Positions 14,701-23,835 are shown, counted from the first letter of the stretch. The stretch: DNA of 64,000 nucleotides from Rhodococcus sp. IEGM 1381 (GCF_030056795.1 NZ_JASHKQ010000001.1:1488001-1552000), one strand, 5' to 3'. The notes: a model not told the origin generated them from the letters alone. Numbers and translations are program-made.

Positions 14701-16363
14701 GTCGAGAGATACCCGGCCGCCGGCTATCGGCGCGCCCGTCGACAACAGTTCAGTACATGTTCTCGACTCGTACCTGCAGCCGCAACCGCCGGGAGTGAAG
14801 GGCGAAATCTACATCGCCGGAGCAGGTTTGGCGCGTGGATATCTCGGTCGTGCCGACCTGACCGCGCAGCGATTCGTTGCAGATCCGTTCGGCGCACCTG
14901 GAAGCAGGCTTTACCGGTCGGGTGACCTCGGCCGGTGGCGCACAGATGGAGTGCTCGAGTTCGAGGGGCGTGTCGACGATCAGGTCAAGATCAGGGGCTT
15001 CCGCGTGGAGCCGGGCGAGGTCGCCGCCGTCGCAGAGGAGCTGCCACACGTTGGACAGGCCGTTGCGGTGGTACGTGAGATCCGTCCGGCGGAGCTCGGA
15101 GTAGTCGTCTACGTTCTACCCGCGAACAATTCGGATCGGCGGGGTGCGGCACTCCGCGAACTGGTCGGGCTACATTGCGAGCGGCGGTTACCGTCCTACT
15201 CGGTTCCGGCGGTAGTGGTGGTGGACCACCTACCGTTGACCCGCAACGGAAAGTTGGATCGTGCAGCACTGCCGCTACCCGAGTTCGGGAACGCCGGCAC
15301 CGAATCGAGATCGGCGGACGGGGCCGAAGAAACAATTCTCTGCGGGATCTTCGCTGAGGTCCTCGGAATTTCGGTGGTGAGTGTCGACGACAGCTTCTTC
15401 GATTTGGGTGGACACTCGATGTTGGCGGCGACGCTGGCGCGGCGGATCAATGCAGCGCTCGACACCGAGATCGGTGTCGCCTCGGTTTTCGAGACGCCGA
15501 CCGTCGCTGGGCTGGCGCGAAAGATTCTGTGCGGCAAACCCGACGAGTCGGCTGGACGAAACCCTGTTCTGCCCCTTCGCGAACGGGGCGAACAGCGTCC
15601 GTTGTTCTGCTTCCATCCAGGATCGGGCGCGGGATGGTGCTATGCAGCGCTATTGGGATCCCTCGATCCAGGCCAACCTCTCTACGCGCTTCAAGCGCGC
15701 GGTCTTGCTTCGAGCGAGAAGATACCGGAATCGGTCGACGAGATGGCGGCGGACTATCTGGATCGGGTGCGCGCAATACAACCCGTCGGCCCGTATCGGC
15801 TTCTCGGCTGGTCCTTCGGTGGTCATGTGGCTCATGCCGTCGCGGACATTCTGCGACGTGCAGGGGAGACGGTCGAGCACCTCATAGTCCTCGACGCCCA
15901 CCCGACGCCACACGGTCGGACGGTGGACGCCGTGGACGACGCAACTCTGATTGCCTGGCAATTCCGCGCGGTGGGCTTCGATTTCGCCGACGACGAGATC
16001 GGTGCGCGGCGATGGCCGCAGGCCCGATATCTCGCGTTCCTGCGCAATCGCCATCCGTCACTCGCATCTGAATCGGATGCAAATCTGGTGCGGTTGATCG
16101 AGCTTCAGCTCGCGCACACGCGCATGATGCGACAGCATCGGAACGGACTACACGCCGGCAACCTGACGCTCGTTTCCGCGGCTCCAGGTGGTACACCGTC
16201 GGCGGGTCCCGAGGTGTGGGAGCCACATGTGTCCGGCTCGGTGAATCACTTTCCGGTGCACGCAGAGCACGAGGCGCTTCTTGGCGACGCCGCGGTGGCC
16301 GCGCAGGTCGGGAGCATCGTGGCCAGTGTGCTAGCCGATCGGGAGGATGTGCGGGCGACGTAG
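5750..16363 (+). CDS. Non-ribosomal peptide synthetase, terminal subunit: three C-A-PCP modules plus thioesterase
   Basis: The ATG at 5750 overlaps the previous stop and gives 3537 residues. Approximate residues: C (14-465, HHFATDG), A3 (490-995), PCP, C (1098-1555), A4 (1580-2080), PCP, C (2177-2640, HHIACDG), A5 (2655-3180), PCP, and a type I thioesterase (3270-3530) with GWSFGG and a C-terminal HAEHEALL histidine. Pocket codes: A3 DILQLGLVW (8 of 9 to glycine), A4 DILQVGGIY (glycine-like, uncertain), A5 DVQLFAHVV (8 of 9 to proline). All three carrier proteins have GGHS. The thioesterase makes this the last subunit, releasing the peptide by hydrolysis or cyclisation. The second C domain has one extra Gly after HHIAGDG. 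An in-frame start near 5480 would overlap the upstream gene heavily and was not used. Confidence 0.97.
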   Translation: MTDEEFVLEPADDRSALVALSSQQQRLWFLQLLEGPNALYTVPVALRLSGAVDKGALTAALADVVERHETLRTVVEPATEEHPAGQRVLPVTEAQPVLLELLVPKGDVEGAISKELRHPFDLAAAPPLQVRLITAEGSHDESILLLMVHHFATDGWSTPLLVRDLLRAYAARVDNVAPSWSELPVQYTDFTLWKDELLGSETDPQSIAGVQLAYWSHQLAGAPDELSLPYDRARGTVASYRGGSVPVMIPAHVHRQIVDLARRQRVTVFMLAEAVVAVWLSAHGAGTDIPVGTPIAGRTDSALDESVGYFTNTLVLRNDLSGRPTFLELLARTAELTLDAHDHQDVSFERLVESLNPARSRARNPLFQTLLTWNNFGGGTARAEASGLTGLDVDLMSLHSDFARFDLSINLTEQFGGGGEPTGIAGSLGFATDLFDRETIDGCAARLVRLFATLTESPDRPVTTVSALPEREARTILREWNDTARPREVEWLTQFEQHAATARDAPAVAAHPSGGELSYGELNTRADVLAERFHELLGDAGPDAIVAIALPRIPDLVTTLLAVLKAGAAFLPLDTSYPADRLEYMLNDASPRLLVTTAGSLDQLPGTVSEHIRTVLIEHELPQGEYEQPASLLSSRTVLDGRTTPERLAYMIYTSGSTGRPKGVEVTRGGLDNFLAAVVRDFELSPSHRMLAVTTLGFDIASLEIFAPLSAGGTVVLADRSTTRDPAALAAALRNAGATHMQATPTLWGAVVEHDANAVDGVVALVGGEALSPLLAERMVAAAASVTNLYGPTETTVWSASAEVHADELPTIGAPLTNTELFVLGADLAPVPVGVAGELYIAGDGLARGYRARRGLTAERFVAHPFRVGSRMYRTGDLVRWLRPTANGRPRLAYLGRADSQVKVRGFRIELGEIEATVARQPGIARVAVTARVDGAGNHQLVAYLVPSDEGRPDLAVLVAALGTDLPEHMIPASFAVIDDLPVTPNGKIDRAALPGPEVVAFETTVAVADSGVARIPRTPQQVILCGLFEELLGRQIGLDDDFFVNGGHSLAAMRLVSRIRSVLGVELPIGQLFDHPTVGGLVEVLHSGAERLPLTQQARPDRIPLSAAQQRLWFLGRFEDGSVAYHVPAALRVRGPLDAEIVAAALHEVTTRHETLRTVFDADADGPRQVILPPSQAVPDFREHTVAEADLHDLIAGAVAEPFDLAADLPLRTHLVRVGQDDHVLLFVMHHIAGDGGWSMPLLVRELMSDYTALRDGRFTQRPPLAVQYADYTLWQNQLLGSDHESSALGALQLAYWRTALSDLPDELSLPTDRPRRATPSYRGQSVSLDLSADEVAMVSRVAGAHQASLFMVLQGALVATLYRSGAGSDIPLGTPTAGRNDPVLEDLIGFFVNTLVLRSTVDVDMRFSDLLAQIRKTDLDAYGCADVPFERLVEELNPGRSIGRHPLFQTSLTLNSLSLDVSDVNAGVVVENDLLIEPMSVGTGSAMFDLAFAFGAATDANGRTVGLDGRLDYATDLFDHSTASDLAQRFRRLLLAACEDPNSLIDDLDVLDAADRRELTFGSNCAVAECESPGFGIVDRFLRHAQASPDSTAVIDLHARITYSELAERVLRWAAGMRALGAGPDMLVAVALPRTVDVTTAALAILASGAGWLPIDPTQPPGRTRAVLDIAEAAVIITTAEIRAQLPEDLGATTVVVIDSLAGDAPLTGTWPTDVGPLTAPVRAQPDGIGYVTFTSGSTGAPKGVVVTRASLENVVSAFIRRLALGPADRWVSVTTIGFDIAQLETLAPLVCGATQIIAADHEVKTPAALVRLMRREHATVWQGTPSLAQAVVAEDPHTFDGLRVVLGGEPLRADLARVIAEHAQSLTNGYGPTESSIYSSHAFVDGSVTPPIGGPVAGTRLYVLDRRLQPVPVGVPGELFIGGRGVARGYRNRSASTAERFVADPFVEDSRRGERMYRTGDLVRWTRHGVLHYLARLDDQVKLRGFRIEPGEIEAVLTSHPALARAVVTVREDHPGDQRLVGYLVPNGNEEIDVDAVRRHAAAALPTHMVPSFFVTLDRLPLTASGKVDRRALPAPVVSESSEDSGSVTPLQEIVCDLFADVLQVPRVGLNDDFFAVGGHSLLAAQLMARVRATLGVELEIRDLFGSPTPEGIDRLITGRLRRHVVTPPVVRQPRPERIPLSFAQQRLFFLYQLEGPQPTYNVATALKLRGPLDIEALGLAFNDLVVRHESLRTVFSADDDGEIQRILPPNGVHPAVEVVPTTDQNAALHDAVGYGFDLTQEIPIRVWLFESDSPRGDTSVGVAQRGVGSERTLLVLMHHIACDGWSLGVLARELMSAYEARCSGDEADLPELPVQYADYALWQRELLGDLGLPSARAVAQLDYWRDALAELPTEIALPADRPRADNAIRRGATVSFSFDADLHAAIVALAAQRQVSTFMVLHAGLATLLHRLGAGTDIPIGAPVAGRADSSLSQLIGFFVNSLVLRTDLSGEPTFLELLDRVRDSDLEAYANADLPFERVVNELNPERSLSRHPLFQTELVWAEQGRDRPRSEFAGVQIAQQRADTGVARLDLSFAVVGHRTEDGRPAGITGKLLYSTDRFDDSTATALVDRLRVLMNALVRRSDVPVGMVELITDAERSALLRWNETAQADDAPSLAEQFAEQVRITPEAEAVVETGGDHSDRSLTYAELDRRAEVLANRLFDAGVGAEHRVAVALPRSADLAVAFIGVLKAGACYVPIDLSLPDQRIDLILDDVNPTVIVSSTHNWTVDRAPDVPRLIVDKREPHRTDGLRSRPRHAPDNAAYVIYTSGSTGRPKGIVMPARGAVNLIGWHNRTVGAAPGRRIAQFTGVGFDVSIQELLTALTTGATLVVCPDDVRLDPVRLARWLAEERVNELLAPNLVIDAALEAAATEGIELSSLQKIFQAGEALTLRRPVQEFFAGAPDRRLYNHYGPAETHVVTGTQVEVLAEQSQFRAGVPTSRDTRPPAIGAPVDNSSVHVLDSYLQPQPPGVKGEIYIAGAGLARGYLGRADLTAQRFVADPFGAPGSRLYRSGDLGRWRTDGVLEFEGRVDDQVKIRGFRVEPGEVAAVAEELPHVGQAVAVVREIRPAELGVVVYVLPANNSDRRGAALRELVGLHCERRLPSYSVPAVVVVDHLPLTRNGKLDRAALPLPEFGNAGTESRSADGAEETILCGIFAEVLGISVVSVDDSFFDLGGHSMLAATLARRINAALDTEIGVASVFETPTVAGLARKILCGKPDESAGRNPVLPLRERGEQRPLFCFHPGSGAGWCYAALLGSLDPGQPLYALQARGLASSEKIPESVDEMAADYLDRVRAIQPVGPYRLLGWSFGGHVAHAVADILRRAGETVEHLIVLDAHPTPHGRTVDAVDDATLIAWQFRAVGFDFADDEIGARRWPQARYLAFLRNRHPSLASESDANLVRLIELQLAHTRMMRQHRNGLHAGNLTLVSAAPGGTPSAGPEVWEPHVSGSVNHFPVHAEHEALLGDAAVAAQVGSIVASVLADREDVRAT

Positions 16364-16461
16364 CGCTTGCGCATAGAGCCGCTGTAGAGCTGAGCGTGAA
16401 GATCGTTTCTAGTTCCTACCGCTTGGTTGGGACTGACCCTGAACAGTAGAAGGAGTCGCAC

Positions 16462-16668
16462 ATGTCGAACCCATTCGAGAACGACGATGCCCAGTACTTC
16501 GTGCTGCGGAACGACGAGAACCAGCACTCGCTGTGGCCGACGTTCGCCGAGATCCCCTCTGGTTGGGACAAAGCATTCGAAGGCGCTCGCCAAGACTGCC
16601 TTGCCTACGTCGAAGAGAACTGGACCGATATGCGCCCTGCAAGCCTGGTGCGCGCCATGGAAGGCTGA
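16462..16668 (+). CDS. MbtH-like NRPS accessory protein
   Basis: A 68-residue protein with the family pattern NDENQHSLWP near residue 20, then PSGW, a CLAYVEENW segment and WTDMRP near the C-terminus; the conserved tryptophans are present. MbtH proteins bind adenylation domains and are often needed for their solubility or activity, so this one most likely serves the two upstream synthetases. It starts 98 bp after the NRPS stop, with AGAAGGAG six bases before the ATG. The gap is long enough for an internal promoter, but none is obvious. Length is normal for the family. Confidence 0.97.
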   Translation: MSNPFENDDAQYFVLRNDENQHSLWPTFAEIPSGWDKAFEGARQDCLAYVEENWTDMRPASLVRAMEG

Positions 16669-16671
16669 GTC

Positions 16672-17967
16672 CTGACATCGCGACCACCCGTCAGCGACCC
16701 GACCGAAGACCTTCCGCCACTGCGTGATAGCAGAGACTATCGCCTCTTGTGGAGCGGCCAATGGGTGAGCTACCTCGGGGCCCGTGTCAGTAACGTTTGT
16801 TACCCGCTTCTTGCTCTCTGGGTGAGCGGCGGCTCGGCGGGAGCCGCGAGTATCGTCGCGTTCGCCGTGCTTGCTTGCAATATGCTGCAACTGCCTGCGG
16901 GTGTCCTGATCGATCGGATCGACCGGCGCGTGATGATGACAGTCTGCTCGATCGGTCGAGCTGTGGCTCTCGGATGCTTCGCGTTTCTCGTTGGCGTTCA
17001 GTGGAGTCCGCTCGGTGTGCTGCTTCTGGCGTTGGTTGTGGACTCTGTGCTATCCATCCTGTGGGCGCTTGCCGAACGTGGCGCTGTGCACTCGGTGGTG
17101 CCCCGTCCGCAGCTAGGAATCGCGTTGGCGCAGAACGAAATGCGGGGCAGAGTGGGAACTCTCGTCGGTGCGCCGGTTGGTACGCTCCTCTACTCTGCCG
17201 CGATGTGGGCGCCCTTTCTCGCGTCGGCGGTGGGCGCTGCCGTCGCAGCCGTCGCCGTCGCGGCGATACGGGCGGACTGCTCCGTGCAGAGGCGAACGAA
17301 CAGTCCGCGGCCGCAAGATCTCGCGCACGAAGTCGTCGATGGACTGCGATTCCTTGCGGCGGAACGGTTTCTCCGAATTGGCGTGCCTCTTGTCGCGCTC
17401 AGTAGCGGTCTACTTCAAATTCTTCACCTGGCACTTACGGTCATGATCGTTACCGAGCAGCACCGTTCCCCTTCGGTGGTCGGCTGGGTGCTTGCGGCGG
17501 GCGGTGCCGGGGGGATCGTCGGAGCATTGTGCGCAACAAGGGTTCTGTGTCGTATTCCGCTCGGCGCGTTGGTAGTCATCGGTATCGCGGGTTGGGCGGT
17601 GCTCCTCGCAGGCACGGCTGCGAGTGAGAGTCTGATCGTGACAGCGATCCTTTTGGCGATCATGAGCCTGATCGGGGCTCTCTTCAACGTTGCGGCATCG
17701 ACGTACCAACTCGTAGTGACGCCCGCCGGCCTGCAGGGTCGGGTTGCAGGTGCCGCCTCTTGGGTCACGTCCGGGGTCAGTGCAGTGGGCGCGCTCGGCG
17801 GCGGCGTGTTGCTCGAACGGTCGGACAGTGCCTTCAGTATCTCCGTCGCAGCTATTGCCATGCTAGTGCTGGCGGTGCTCGCGGGTACGAGCCGCGCGAT
17901 CAGACACGGTCGCATTCCCGCACTTTCAGAACTTTCGGTCGAATCGTCCAGCGAGAAGGAATCATGA
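16672..17967 (+). CDS. MFS exporter (EntS-like MFS_3 type), probable CTG start
   Basis: About twelve hydrophobic segments and an N-terminal DYRLLWSGQWVSYLG stretch typical of MFS exporters beside NRPS and siderophore genes. The first ordinary start codon in frame is TTG at 16747, but that sits inside the conserved DYRLLW segment just before TM1 and would remove a coding-looking leader (SDPTEDLPPLRDSRDYR). Upstream to the stop of mbtH the only start-like codons in frame are CTGs. The CTG at 16672 lies 7 bp after GGAAGG, good ribosome-binding spacing, and I prefer it (431 residues). It follows mbtH by 3 bp and overlaps the LLM gene by ATGA. Likely role: export of the peptide. The substrate is inferred from context. 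Confidence 0.85.
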   Translation: MTSRPPVSDPTEDLPPLRDSRDYRLLWSGQWVSYLGARVSNVCYPLLALWVSGGSAGAASIVAFAVLACNMLQLPAGVLIDRIDRRVMMTVCSIGRAVALGCFAFLVGVQWSPLGVLLLALVVDSVLSILWALAERGAVHSVVPRPQLGIALAQNEMRGRVGTLVGAPVGTLLYSAAMWAPFLASAVGAAVAAVAVAAIRADCSVQRRTNSPRPQDLAHEVVDGLRFLAAERFLRIGVPLVALSSGLLQILHLALTVMIVTEQHRSPSVVGWVLAAGGAGGIVGALCATRVLCRIPLGALVVIGIAGWAVLLAGTAASESLIVTAILLAIMSLIGALFNVAASTYQLVVTPAGLQGRVAGAASWVTSGVSAVGALGGGVLLERSDSAFSISVAAIAMLVLAVLAGTSRAIRHGRIPALSELSVESSSEKES

Positions 17968-19055
17968 TGGATCTGAGTCTTTTCTACTTTGCAAACGACA
18001 CAGCGATTGCTGGTACCGGCGGCCGTTACGAACTCCTGCTCGAGGGTGCCAAGTTCGCCGATAGAAGCGGCCTCGCCGCGGTGTGGACTCCCGAGCGTCA
18101 TTTCCATCCGTTCGGCGGTGCATACCCGAATCCGTCTGTCCTCGGTGCCGCAATCGCGGCAGTGACCGAACGCGTTGCAATCAGAGCCGGCAGCGTTGTC
18201 GCGCCGCTTCATCACCCGCTGAGAATCGCCGAAGAGTGGGCGGTCGTCGACAACCTGTCAAACGGGCGCGTCGGGTTGGCCTTTGCATCCGGCTGGCATT
18301 CAGTCGACTTCATTCTGCGTCGAGAAGATTACGAGAACCGCCGAGAGCGCGTGATCGAGGCTGTGGACGAGGTTCGCTCCCTGTGGGGCGGCGGTACTTA
18401 CAGTGGGTTGGACGGTCAGGGTCGACCCGTCGAAGTACGCGCATTTCCGCCGCCGGTTCAGCCCGAGCTCCCCGTTTGGCTGACGGCGGCGCGCGGTATC
18501 GAGACATTCGAGGCCGCGGGACGGCTCAAGGCCGGTGTGCTGACGCATATGTTGGGCCAGGATCCGCCCGAACTGGCGAGAAAGATCGCGGCCTACCGCA
18601 CCGCGGCGCAGAAGCACCACCCCGGTTGGAATGGGCATGTCGTCCTGATGCTGCATACGCTTCTCGGTACAGATATCGATGTGGTCCGTGAGCAGGTTCG
18701 CGGTCCGTTCTCCGCCTATCTGAAGAGTTCGATGCATCTCATTGCACGCTCATTGATCGGCGACGACATCGATCTGGAACAGATCAACGAGTCGGATATG
18801 GACTACCTGGTTGCTCGTGCGTTCGATCGATATTTCACGATCGGCGGATTGTTCGGCACCGTCGAAGATGCGCAGGGGTTGGTCGAGTCCGCTGCCGGTC
18901 TCGGCGTCGATGAAATCGCGTGTCTCGTCGATTTCGGAGTGGAGAAGTCCACAGTCATCGCGGGTTTCGAACATCTCGGGGAATTGCAGAGGCGGATAGT
19001 CGCAGAACATCAACCGGTCGAATTTTCGACACTCCGACAAGGAGAATTTCGATGA
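17964..19055 (+). CDS. LLM-class flavin-dependent monooxygenase (MupA/Atu3640-like)
   Basis: A 363-residue luciferase-like TIM-barrel protein. The N-terminus (LSLFYFANDTA...YELLLEGAKFADR) followed by VWTPERHFHPFGG matches the subgroup of LLM monooxygenases found inside NRPS/PKS clusters. Later conserved segments include NGRVGLAFASGWHSVDF and LPVWLTAA. The family uses FMNH2 and O2. In NRPS settings its members are usually tailoring oxygenases acting on a building block or carrier-bound residue; the substrate cannot be read here. An AGAAGGA site precedes the ATG, which overlaps the exporter stop, and the gene overlaps the following oxygenase by ATGA. Translational coupling strongly implies one pathway. 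Confidence 0.92.
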   Translation: MMDLSLFYFANDTAIAGTGGRYELLLEGAKFADRSGLAAVWTPERHFHPFGGAYPNPSVLGAAIAAVTERVAIRAGSVVAPLHHPLRIAEEWAVVDNLSNGRVGLAFASGWHSVDFILRREDYENRRERVIEAVDEVRSLWGGGTYSGLDGQGRPVEVRAFPPPVQPELPVWLTAARGIETFEAAGRLKAGVLTHMLGQDPPELARKIAAYRTAAQKHHPGWNGHVVLMLHTLLGTDIDVVREQVRGPFSAYLKSSMHLIARSLIGDDIDLEQINESDMDYLVARAFDRYFTIGGLFGTVEDAQGLVESAAGLGVDEIACLVDFGVEKSTVIAGFEHLGELQRRIVAEHQPVEFSTLRQGEFR

Positions 19056-19993
19056 GTTACCAAAAAACACAGACGGATTGGGCTCCGTACGAGTGTGACC
19101 GTGACGCACTCGGAGGCGATGACCTAGGAGCGTGGTTGGAGCGCACGGGCGAGAGCGCGTTCGCGCAACTGCTGACCGACCGGAAGGCTATAGTGTTCCG
19201 GGGCTTCGAGATTGCGCCGCAAGACGTCAATGGCATCTTCGACCTGATTCTCCCACGGAGACTCGCGTATGTGCACGGCAACACGCCGCGAACCAAGGTC
19301 GGTGCGAACCTGTACACGTCGACGGAGTATCCGAGTGAATTCACGATCTCGATGCACGGTGAGATGAGCTACGCGAACAGCTGGCCCGCACGATTGGCCT
19401 TCTATTGCGAGAAGGCCTCGGAAATGGGCGGTGCGACACCTGTCGTCGATTCGCGGCTGTGGCTCCAATCCCTCGATAGCGACGTACGAGAGGCGTTCGC
19501 GGGAGGCCTTCTCTACTACCAGAACTTGCATGATGGGTTCGGGTTGGGAAAAAGCTGGCAGGACACCTTCGAGACCGATGTTCGCGCCGAAGTCGACGAG
19601 TTCTTGGCGGGGACGGATGCGGAGTGGGACTGGGGCGATGGGGTTTTGAGAATCAAGCAACGTCGCGCCGCCACCGTCGAACATCCACAGACCGGTGACG
19701 AGGTGTGGTTCAACCAAGCTGATCAATGGCATCCGGCAGGGTTGGACGACGAGACCGCGGCCGAGATGTGCGAAATCCTAGAAGAGGACGAGCTCCCACA
19801 GAACGTGACTTTCGCCGACGGACAGCCGATTCCGGCTGACGTCATCCAGCATGTACGCGAACGCGGCCTTGCAGCTGCCGTCGATGTCGAGTGGAGGCCC
19901 GGCGACGTTCTGGTAGTGGACAATGTTGCCGTTGCCCATGGGCGTCGGCCGTATGCAGGCGAACGTCGCGTGCTTGTTGCGATGTGTGACTGA
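19052..19993 (+). CDS. TauD/SyrP-like Fe(II)/2-oxoglutarate-dependent oxygenase
   Basis: A 313-residue TauD/TfdA-family protein. The iron triad is visible as HGE in the MHGEMSYANSWP segment and a distal His in VAHGRRPYAGERR, whose Arg would bind 2-oxoglutarate. Cluster-borne members (SyrP, AsnO type) hydroxylate free or carrier-bound amino acids, often at the beta carbon, and some make hydroxyproline. Pro-like adenylation codes in this cluster make a prolyl substrate possible, but that is only inference. It is the last gene of the co-directional NRPS operon; its start overlaps the LLM stop (ATGA), and a strong hairpin follows 21 bp after the stop. Confidence 0.93.
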   Translation: MSYQKTQTDWAPYECDRDALGGDDLGAWLERTGESAFAQLLTDRKAIVFRGFEIAPQDVNGIFDLILPRRLAYVHGNTPRTKVGANLYTSTEYPSEFTISMHGEMSYANSWPARLAFYCEKASEMGGATPVVDSRLWLQSLDSDVREAFAGGLLYYQNLHDGFGLGKSWQDTFETDVRAEVDEFLAGTDAEWDWGDGVLRIKQRRAATVEHPQTGDEVWFNQADQWHPAGLDDETAAEMCEILEEDELPQNVTFADGQPIPADVIQHVRERGLAAAVDVEWRPGDVLVVDNVAVAHGRRPYAGERRVLVAMCD

Positions 19994-20014
19994 CCTTCTC
20001 CTGAAAGGACGACC

Positions 20015-20043
20015 GCGTGCTACCCCCCTCGGGGGTAGCACGC
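20015..20043. terminator. Strong GC hairpin between convergent operons
   Basis: GCGTGCTACCCCC, a 3-nt loop (CTC), then GGGGGTAGCACGC: a perfect 13-bp stem between the end of the NRPS operon (19993) and the end of the convergent SARP gene (20055). No long T-run follows on either strand, as is common in high-GC actinobacteria. It probably terminates both operons. Confidence 0.85.
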
Positions 20044-20054
20044 GAAGTTTGGGG

Positions 20055-21893
20055 TCACACCGCCGACAGTGCGATGTTCTGTGCGGCGATTCGCATGAGC
20101 TGTGGAGTTCTGTAAGTGATCCGTCCGTAGTCGTCTGTACCGTGTGCCCACAGGACGTGCAGATCGACGAGTCGCTCGAGAATTGTCTCGATCGGCTTGT
20201 CGCTTCGCTTCCTGAGTGTGCTGTTCAGGTCGTCGGCAGTGAACAGACTTTCGGCTCCTACATCTGCGAGCAGGGGTGCATGCAACTCCGACGGTATGTC
20301 GAGTAGGGCGCTCTCGAGCGTATGCCTCACGCTGTGCTCGCCGATGGTGAGTTCGTCCAGGCGGCCTCGGGGGTCGGAGAGACGATCCACGAGAAAGCGC
20401 ACGGACCAGGACGGTCGGGATGCGAGACGCAGCGCTGCAGCGCGGAGTGCGAGCGGATTGCGATCGCACTGATCGATGAGCTCCGATATTGCTGGATCCG
20501 ACGGATCGATACGGTTCGGTCCCGCGACTGTCGAGACGAGCGAAATCGCTTGATTTCGGGGTAGCTGGCCCAGGATGAGCGTCAATTCGCTGTTGATCGT
20601 GCTGAGATGACGCCTGCTCGTCACAACGACGTGTGCAGTCGGCACCGTGGGGAGTACTGCCTGCAGGTGGTCGTCGTCAGGAACGTCGTCGATGAAGATG
20701 AGTAGGGACCGTCCTGAGCATGCGTGTCGATACTGTCGCTGAAGTTGGAGGACGCTCGCGTTCGGTGGGATGTCGGCCTCGCCCAACGCTGCCAACAATT
20801 TTGTCAGACGCTCGGTGACGCTCATTGGATGACCCGTGTCCGAGGCCTTGGTGAACAGCACACCATCTGGGAATGATTCCGAAAGTTGATGTGCCACATG
20901 TACGGCAAGCGCGGTCTTGCCCGATCCAGGAGAGCCGGTTATCAGAATCCGTCGTGGGCGCCACTCGCTCTCGCGAGTACGTTCAGCGAGGAGTTGTGAA
21001 GTAAGGCGATCGACCTCGGTCTGTCGCCCTGTGAAATCTGCTATGTCGGGCGGCAATACATCAGTCGACTTCCCGTCGATATCTATCGGCTCGATTCCTA
21101 TGGGGGCCCACTGTATTCGGTTCGATCGGTTGATTTGAGCCGCAGGGTCATTCGGAGATTCCGTGGTGTTGTCGAGAACCCGTTGGTATGCGGCAATGAG
21201 CGCCGGACCTGGATCGATACCCAATTCGTTGCCGAGAATTGTGCGCGCTTCGTGGAACACGGCGAGTGCATCGGCCTGTCGATCGCAGCGGTGCAGGGCA
21301 GTCATCAAATCTACTCGCAGTCCTTCCCGAAGGGGGTGCTTGGACACGAGATCGGTGATGCGTGGAAGTGCCTGTCGGTGTCGACCGAGAGCGAGTTCCG
21401 TCTGGACCCAGAGTTCGGTGGTGGTCTGGTGCATTTCGTTGATCGAGGGGCACTCGGCACTCGAAAGGTGTTCGGACACATTGCCCAGCGGATTTCCGCG
21501 CCACAAGTCCAATGCTCGCCCGAGAGATACCGACGCCTCCTCCGTCCGTCCCTTTTGCAGTGCGGATTTAGCGCGGACCACCAGGTCTTCGTAAATGAAA
21601 TAGTCCAACGTCGACTCGCCCAATCCAAGGATGTATCCCGAATCTCGCCGGGAAAGAGCAACGTCCTCCTTCATGTACTTGCGGATACGTGACGCGTAGT
21701 TGTAGATCTGCGCGTTGGGGGTCGACGGAGGACTGTCACCCCATAGCATGGAGACGAGGTGTTCGTCCGCAACGAATCGGCTTCGCCCGAGCAAGAGTGC
21801 GGCAAGCACTGTGTGAACTTTCGCGCCGGTCAGATTCAAACTCGCTCCGCCACGCCATGCTTCGACTGGGCCAAGGATTCTGAATTCGATCAT
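20055..21893 (-). CDS. SARP-family (AfsR/DnrI-like) transcriptional activator with NB-ARC domain
   Basis: A 612-residue regulator. Residues 1-95 form an OmpR-like winged helix (starts MIEFRILGPVEAW; AQIYNYASRIRKYM in the DNA-contacting part). Residues 100-240 are the bacterial transcriptional activation domain (LREGLRVDLMTALHRCDRQADAL, NELGIDPGPAL). Residues 265-560 form an NB-ARC ATPase with Walker A GSPGSGKT and Walker B LLIFIDDV. It lacks the TPR repeats of the longest AfsR proteins. SARPs activate antibiotic clusters by binding repeats overlapping the -35 region. The position between the NRPS operon and the butyrolactone genes suggests it is the pathway-specific activator. No convincing ribosome-binding site precedes the ATG. 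Confidence 0.94.
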   Translation of the reverse strand: MIEFRILGPVEAWRGGASLNLTGAKVHTVLAALLLGRSRFVADEHLVSMLWGDSPPSTPNAQIYNYASRIRKYMKEDVALSRRDSGYILGLGESTLDYFIYEDLVVRAKSALQKGRTEEASVSLGRALDLWRGNPLGNVSEHLSSAECPSINEMHQTTTELWVQTELALGRHRQALPRITDLVSKHPLREGLRVDLMTALHRCDRQADALAVFHEARTILGNELGIDPGPALIAAYQRVLDNTTESPNDPAAQINRSNRIQWAPIGIEPIDIDGKSTDVLPPDIADFTGRQTEVDRLTSQLLAERTRESEWRPRRILITGSPGSGKTALAVHVAHQLSESFPDGVLFTKASDTGHPMSVTERLTKLLAALGEADIPPNASVLQLQRQYRHACSGRSLLIFIDDVPDDDHLQAVLPTVPTAHVVVTSRRHLSTINSELTLILGQLPRNQAISLVSTVAGPNRIDPSDPAISELIDQCDRNPLALRAAALRLASRPSWSVRFLVDRLSDPRGRLDELTIGEHSVRHTLESALLDIPSELHAPLLADVGAESLFTADDLNSTLRKRSDKPIETILERLVDLHVLWAHGTDDYGRITYRTPQLMRIAAQNIALSAV

Positions 21894-22007
21894 CGGATCG
21901 AACTCGTTGCGTAGTCAAGGTTCATCTCGTCGCTCCCCGGATTGCTCGTGCCAGCCGCTGCGCTGGTCGGGCGCGCACCTGACTCAATCGACTAGCGCAA
22001 CCTTACC

Positions 22008-22029
22008 CCAAAAACCGCAGAGGCGGTTT
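22008..22029 (-). terminator. Terminator of the gblA-gblE operon
   Basis: Read on the minus strand: AAACCGC, a 4-nt loop, GCGGTTT, continuing into TTT. It lies about 30 bp after the gblE stop and upstream of the SARP promoter region. The 7-bp stem with a T-run fits an intrinsic terminator. Confidence 0.65.
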
Positions 22030-22060
22030 GTGAACTCCGAGACGCCGTGAACGGGGCTGT

Positions 22061-22942
22061 TCAATGGACTCGATGAGGCGGATCTGTGGTGAAAATCGAC
22101 GGAGCGCAAGAGCACACACAGGTCAGGTGGTGATCGTTCCCGATGAAACGGAGATCATGCGCCAGCCTCGGGTCATCCTGCAGGGCTTGATCTATCGACC
22201 TACTGCGGCACTTCTTGTTCACCACTGATTCGCTGTCCTGTCGACGAAAATACTCGTCGATTTCCCAGTCGAGGCGGCGAGGTCGGCGCTCCGCCGCGAG
22301 CCACACACCGGGCGGCGTCGGCGCGTCGACTGCCGCAACGATCAGCCTTCGTGCCAGTTCGTCTACCTCGATGATGGAATGAACCGCTGAACCCAGCACC
22401 TCCCAACCGAATTCGCTGACCAATTTGGCCGCACGCGGTACCACCCACTGATCGCCTTCGCCGATTACGATGTGTGGGCGGATGACCGTTCCTCCTCTGT
22501 CGAGGATGATGCCGTCGCCTTCTGCGCGTGTTGCGCTGGTCGGAGATCCCGGGGCCTCCGGAAGGTCATGGATATCGATGCCATCCCATGGGCCCTGGCC
22601 GTGGACGGCGGCAGTGCTCACTGCTACCAAGTGCGCACCGGCCGAGTGTGCTTCTGCGGCGACGGCAGCAGCTCCCGCTGTGTTCACTGCTGCCAACTGG
22701 TCCGGTGAACCAGTGATTCGGTGCCCGAGGTGGAGCACTGCGTCTGCTCCAGCGAACATTCCATGAAGTGTGTCGGGGGTGCACAGGTCGCCGCCGACGA
22801 GCTGGTCGGTACTCTTCGTCACCGGCGGTGGATGACTGTGCACAATCCAAATTACACGAATGTCGCTGCGCTGGAGCAGAATTCGGGCAACAGCCGAGCC
22901 AATGAATCCTGAACCACCGGTGATCGCCAGGGTGACTGTCAC
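22061..22942 (-). CDS. gblE: GblE-like NAD-dependent epimerase/dehydratase (gamma-butyrolactone pathway)
   Basis: The GTG start at 22942 gives 293 residues beginning VTVTLAITGGSGFIGSAV. The GxxGxxG Rossmann motif is intact. The catalytic region (AVSTAAVHGQG... then SPTSATRAEGD) lacks the usual YxxxK: Tyr is replaced by Ser/Thr and Lys by Arg. It starts 7 bp after the gblA stop, so the two form an operon. In Rhodococcus jostii an NAD-epimerase-like gene sits with the AfsA homologue and receptor and was named gblE; the symbol rests on that arrangement. Probable role: a reductive or modifying step on the butyrolactone signal. The degenerate active site leaves the chemistry open. Confidence 0.82.
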   Translation of the reverse strand: MTVTLAITGGSGFIGSAVARILLQRSDIRVIWIVHSHPPPVTKSTDQLVGGDLCTPDTLHGMFAGADAVLHLGHRITGSPDQLAAVNTAGAAAVAAEAHSAGAHLVAVSTAAVHGQGPWDGIDIHDLPEAPGSPTSATRAEGDGIILDRGGTVIRPHIVIGEGDQWVVPRAAKLVSEFGWEVLGSAVHSIIEVDELARRLIVAAVDAPTPPGVWLAAERRPRRLDWEIDEYFRRQDSESVVNKKCRSRSIDQALQDDPRLAHDLRFIGNDHHLTCVCSCAPSIFTTDPPHRVH

Positions 22943-22949
22943 ACGGGCC

Positions 22950-23810
22950 TCAGGCGGCGAACGAGACGCGGACCGCTTCACGTCCGTCCTGAATGGTTCG
23001 GATGTCCCCTAGGGACGTTTCGATCAATGTGTCGGCCGGATATTCGACGAACGAATGAAAATCTGCGCTGAGGCTGGTTGGCTCGCTCCCCGTCTGACGA
23101 ACGAACTGCTGTCGACACGCTTCGATCACGACCATGCCGGGAATATGGTCGGATGGATGGTCGAAGTATCGAGGATGGTCGGTGTCCACCAAGAGGCGCA
23201 CACCGTTAGGCGAGTCTCCGAGCAGAACGTCCTGCGCCTGCGCGCATCCGACAAGTTCAGGGGGCAGCCGCCGACCGAGGCTTCTGTGCGCAATCGCGAC
23301 ATTGGTGCCGCGGATTTTCCGGTAGACGATTTCGGGTAAGACCCGCAAGCGTCCCGAGCCATCCGCAACCACTGCTCCTTCGCGTGTGCTGACTCTCAAG
23401 AACACGGTCATCGAATCTAACGATCGACCTCGGTATTCGAGCGCAGTGCAGTGCACACTCGCGATGAGTTCGCGTGCGGAGAACGTATTGTCCCGCAACT
23501 GATCGATGGTCGCAGGGGCGACGCGGGCCCTAATGGTGGACATGACGAATGCGGACCCTCTGGGCACCAAGTAGGCGGCGTGCGACACCAGCAGTGCGGC
23601 CTGTCGAACCGATTCGGCGGCGACGACGACGTTGATTTCGGCATCGCTGACGTAAGCGGTAATGCGTTCGGGCGACCAGTCCATATTCAAGTCGTACCGG
23701 TGCTCTGTCTGGGCCCGCTGCCACGACTCGATGAGGACTGCTTCACTCCGCCGTTTGTGAACCAAGCGTTGAATGCTGTTGTGTTGCAATTCAGTTGTGG
23801 TACCAGTCAT
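22950..23810 (-). CDS. gblA: AfsA/ScbA-like gamma-butyrolactone synthase
   Basis: A 286-residue protein with two AfsA hotdog repeats. The first follows HNSIQRLVHKRRSEAVLIESW; the second has the hallmark DTDHPRYFDHPSDHIPGMV followed by EACRQQF. AfsA proteins condense a beta-ketoacyl group with dihydroxyacetone phosphate to begin A-factor-type signals. The ATG at 23810 follows GGGGGTAG; an in-frame ATG at 23837 is possible but would fall inside the candidate operator. First gene of gblA-gblE. Divergent from the receptor gblR across a 486-bp gap. Confidence 0.93.
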   Translation of the reverse strand: MTGTTTELQHNSIQRLVHKRRSEAVLIESWQRAQTEHRYDLNMDWSPERITAYVSDAEINVVVAAESVRQAALLVSHAAYLVPRGSAFVMSTIRARVAPATIDQLRDNTFSARELIASVHCTALEYRGRSLDSMTVFLRVSTREGAVVADGSGRLRVLPEIVYRKIRGTNVAIAHRSLGRRLPPELVGCAQAQDVLLGDSPNGVRLLVDTDHPRYFDHPSDHIPGMVVIEACRQQFVRQTGSEPTSLSADFHSFVEYPADTLIETSLGDIRTIQDGREAVRVSFAA

Positions 23811-23835
23811 TGCTACCCCCGGGTGTATGCGTCTC

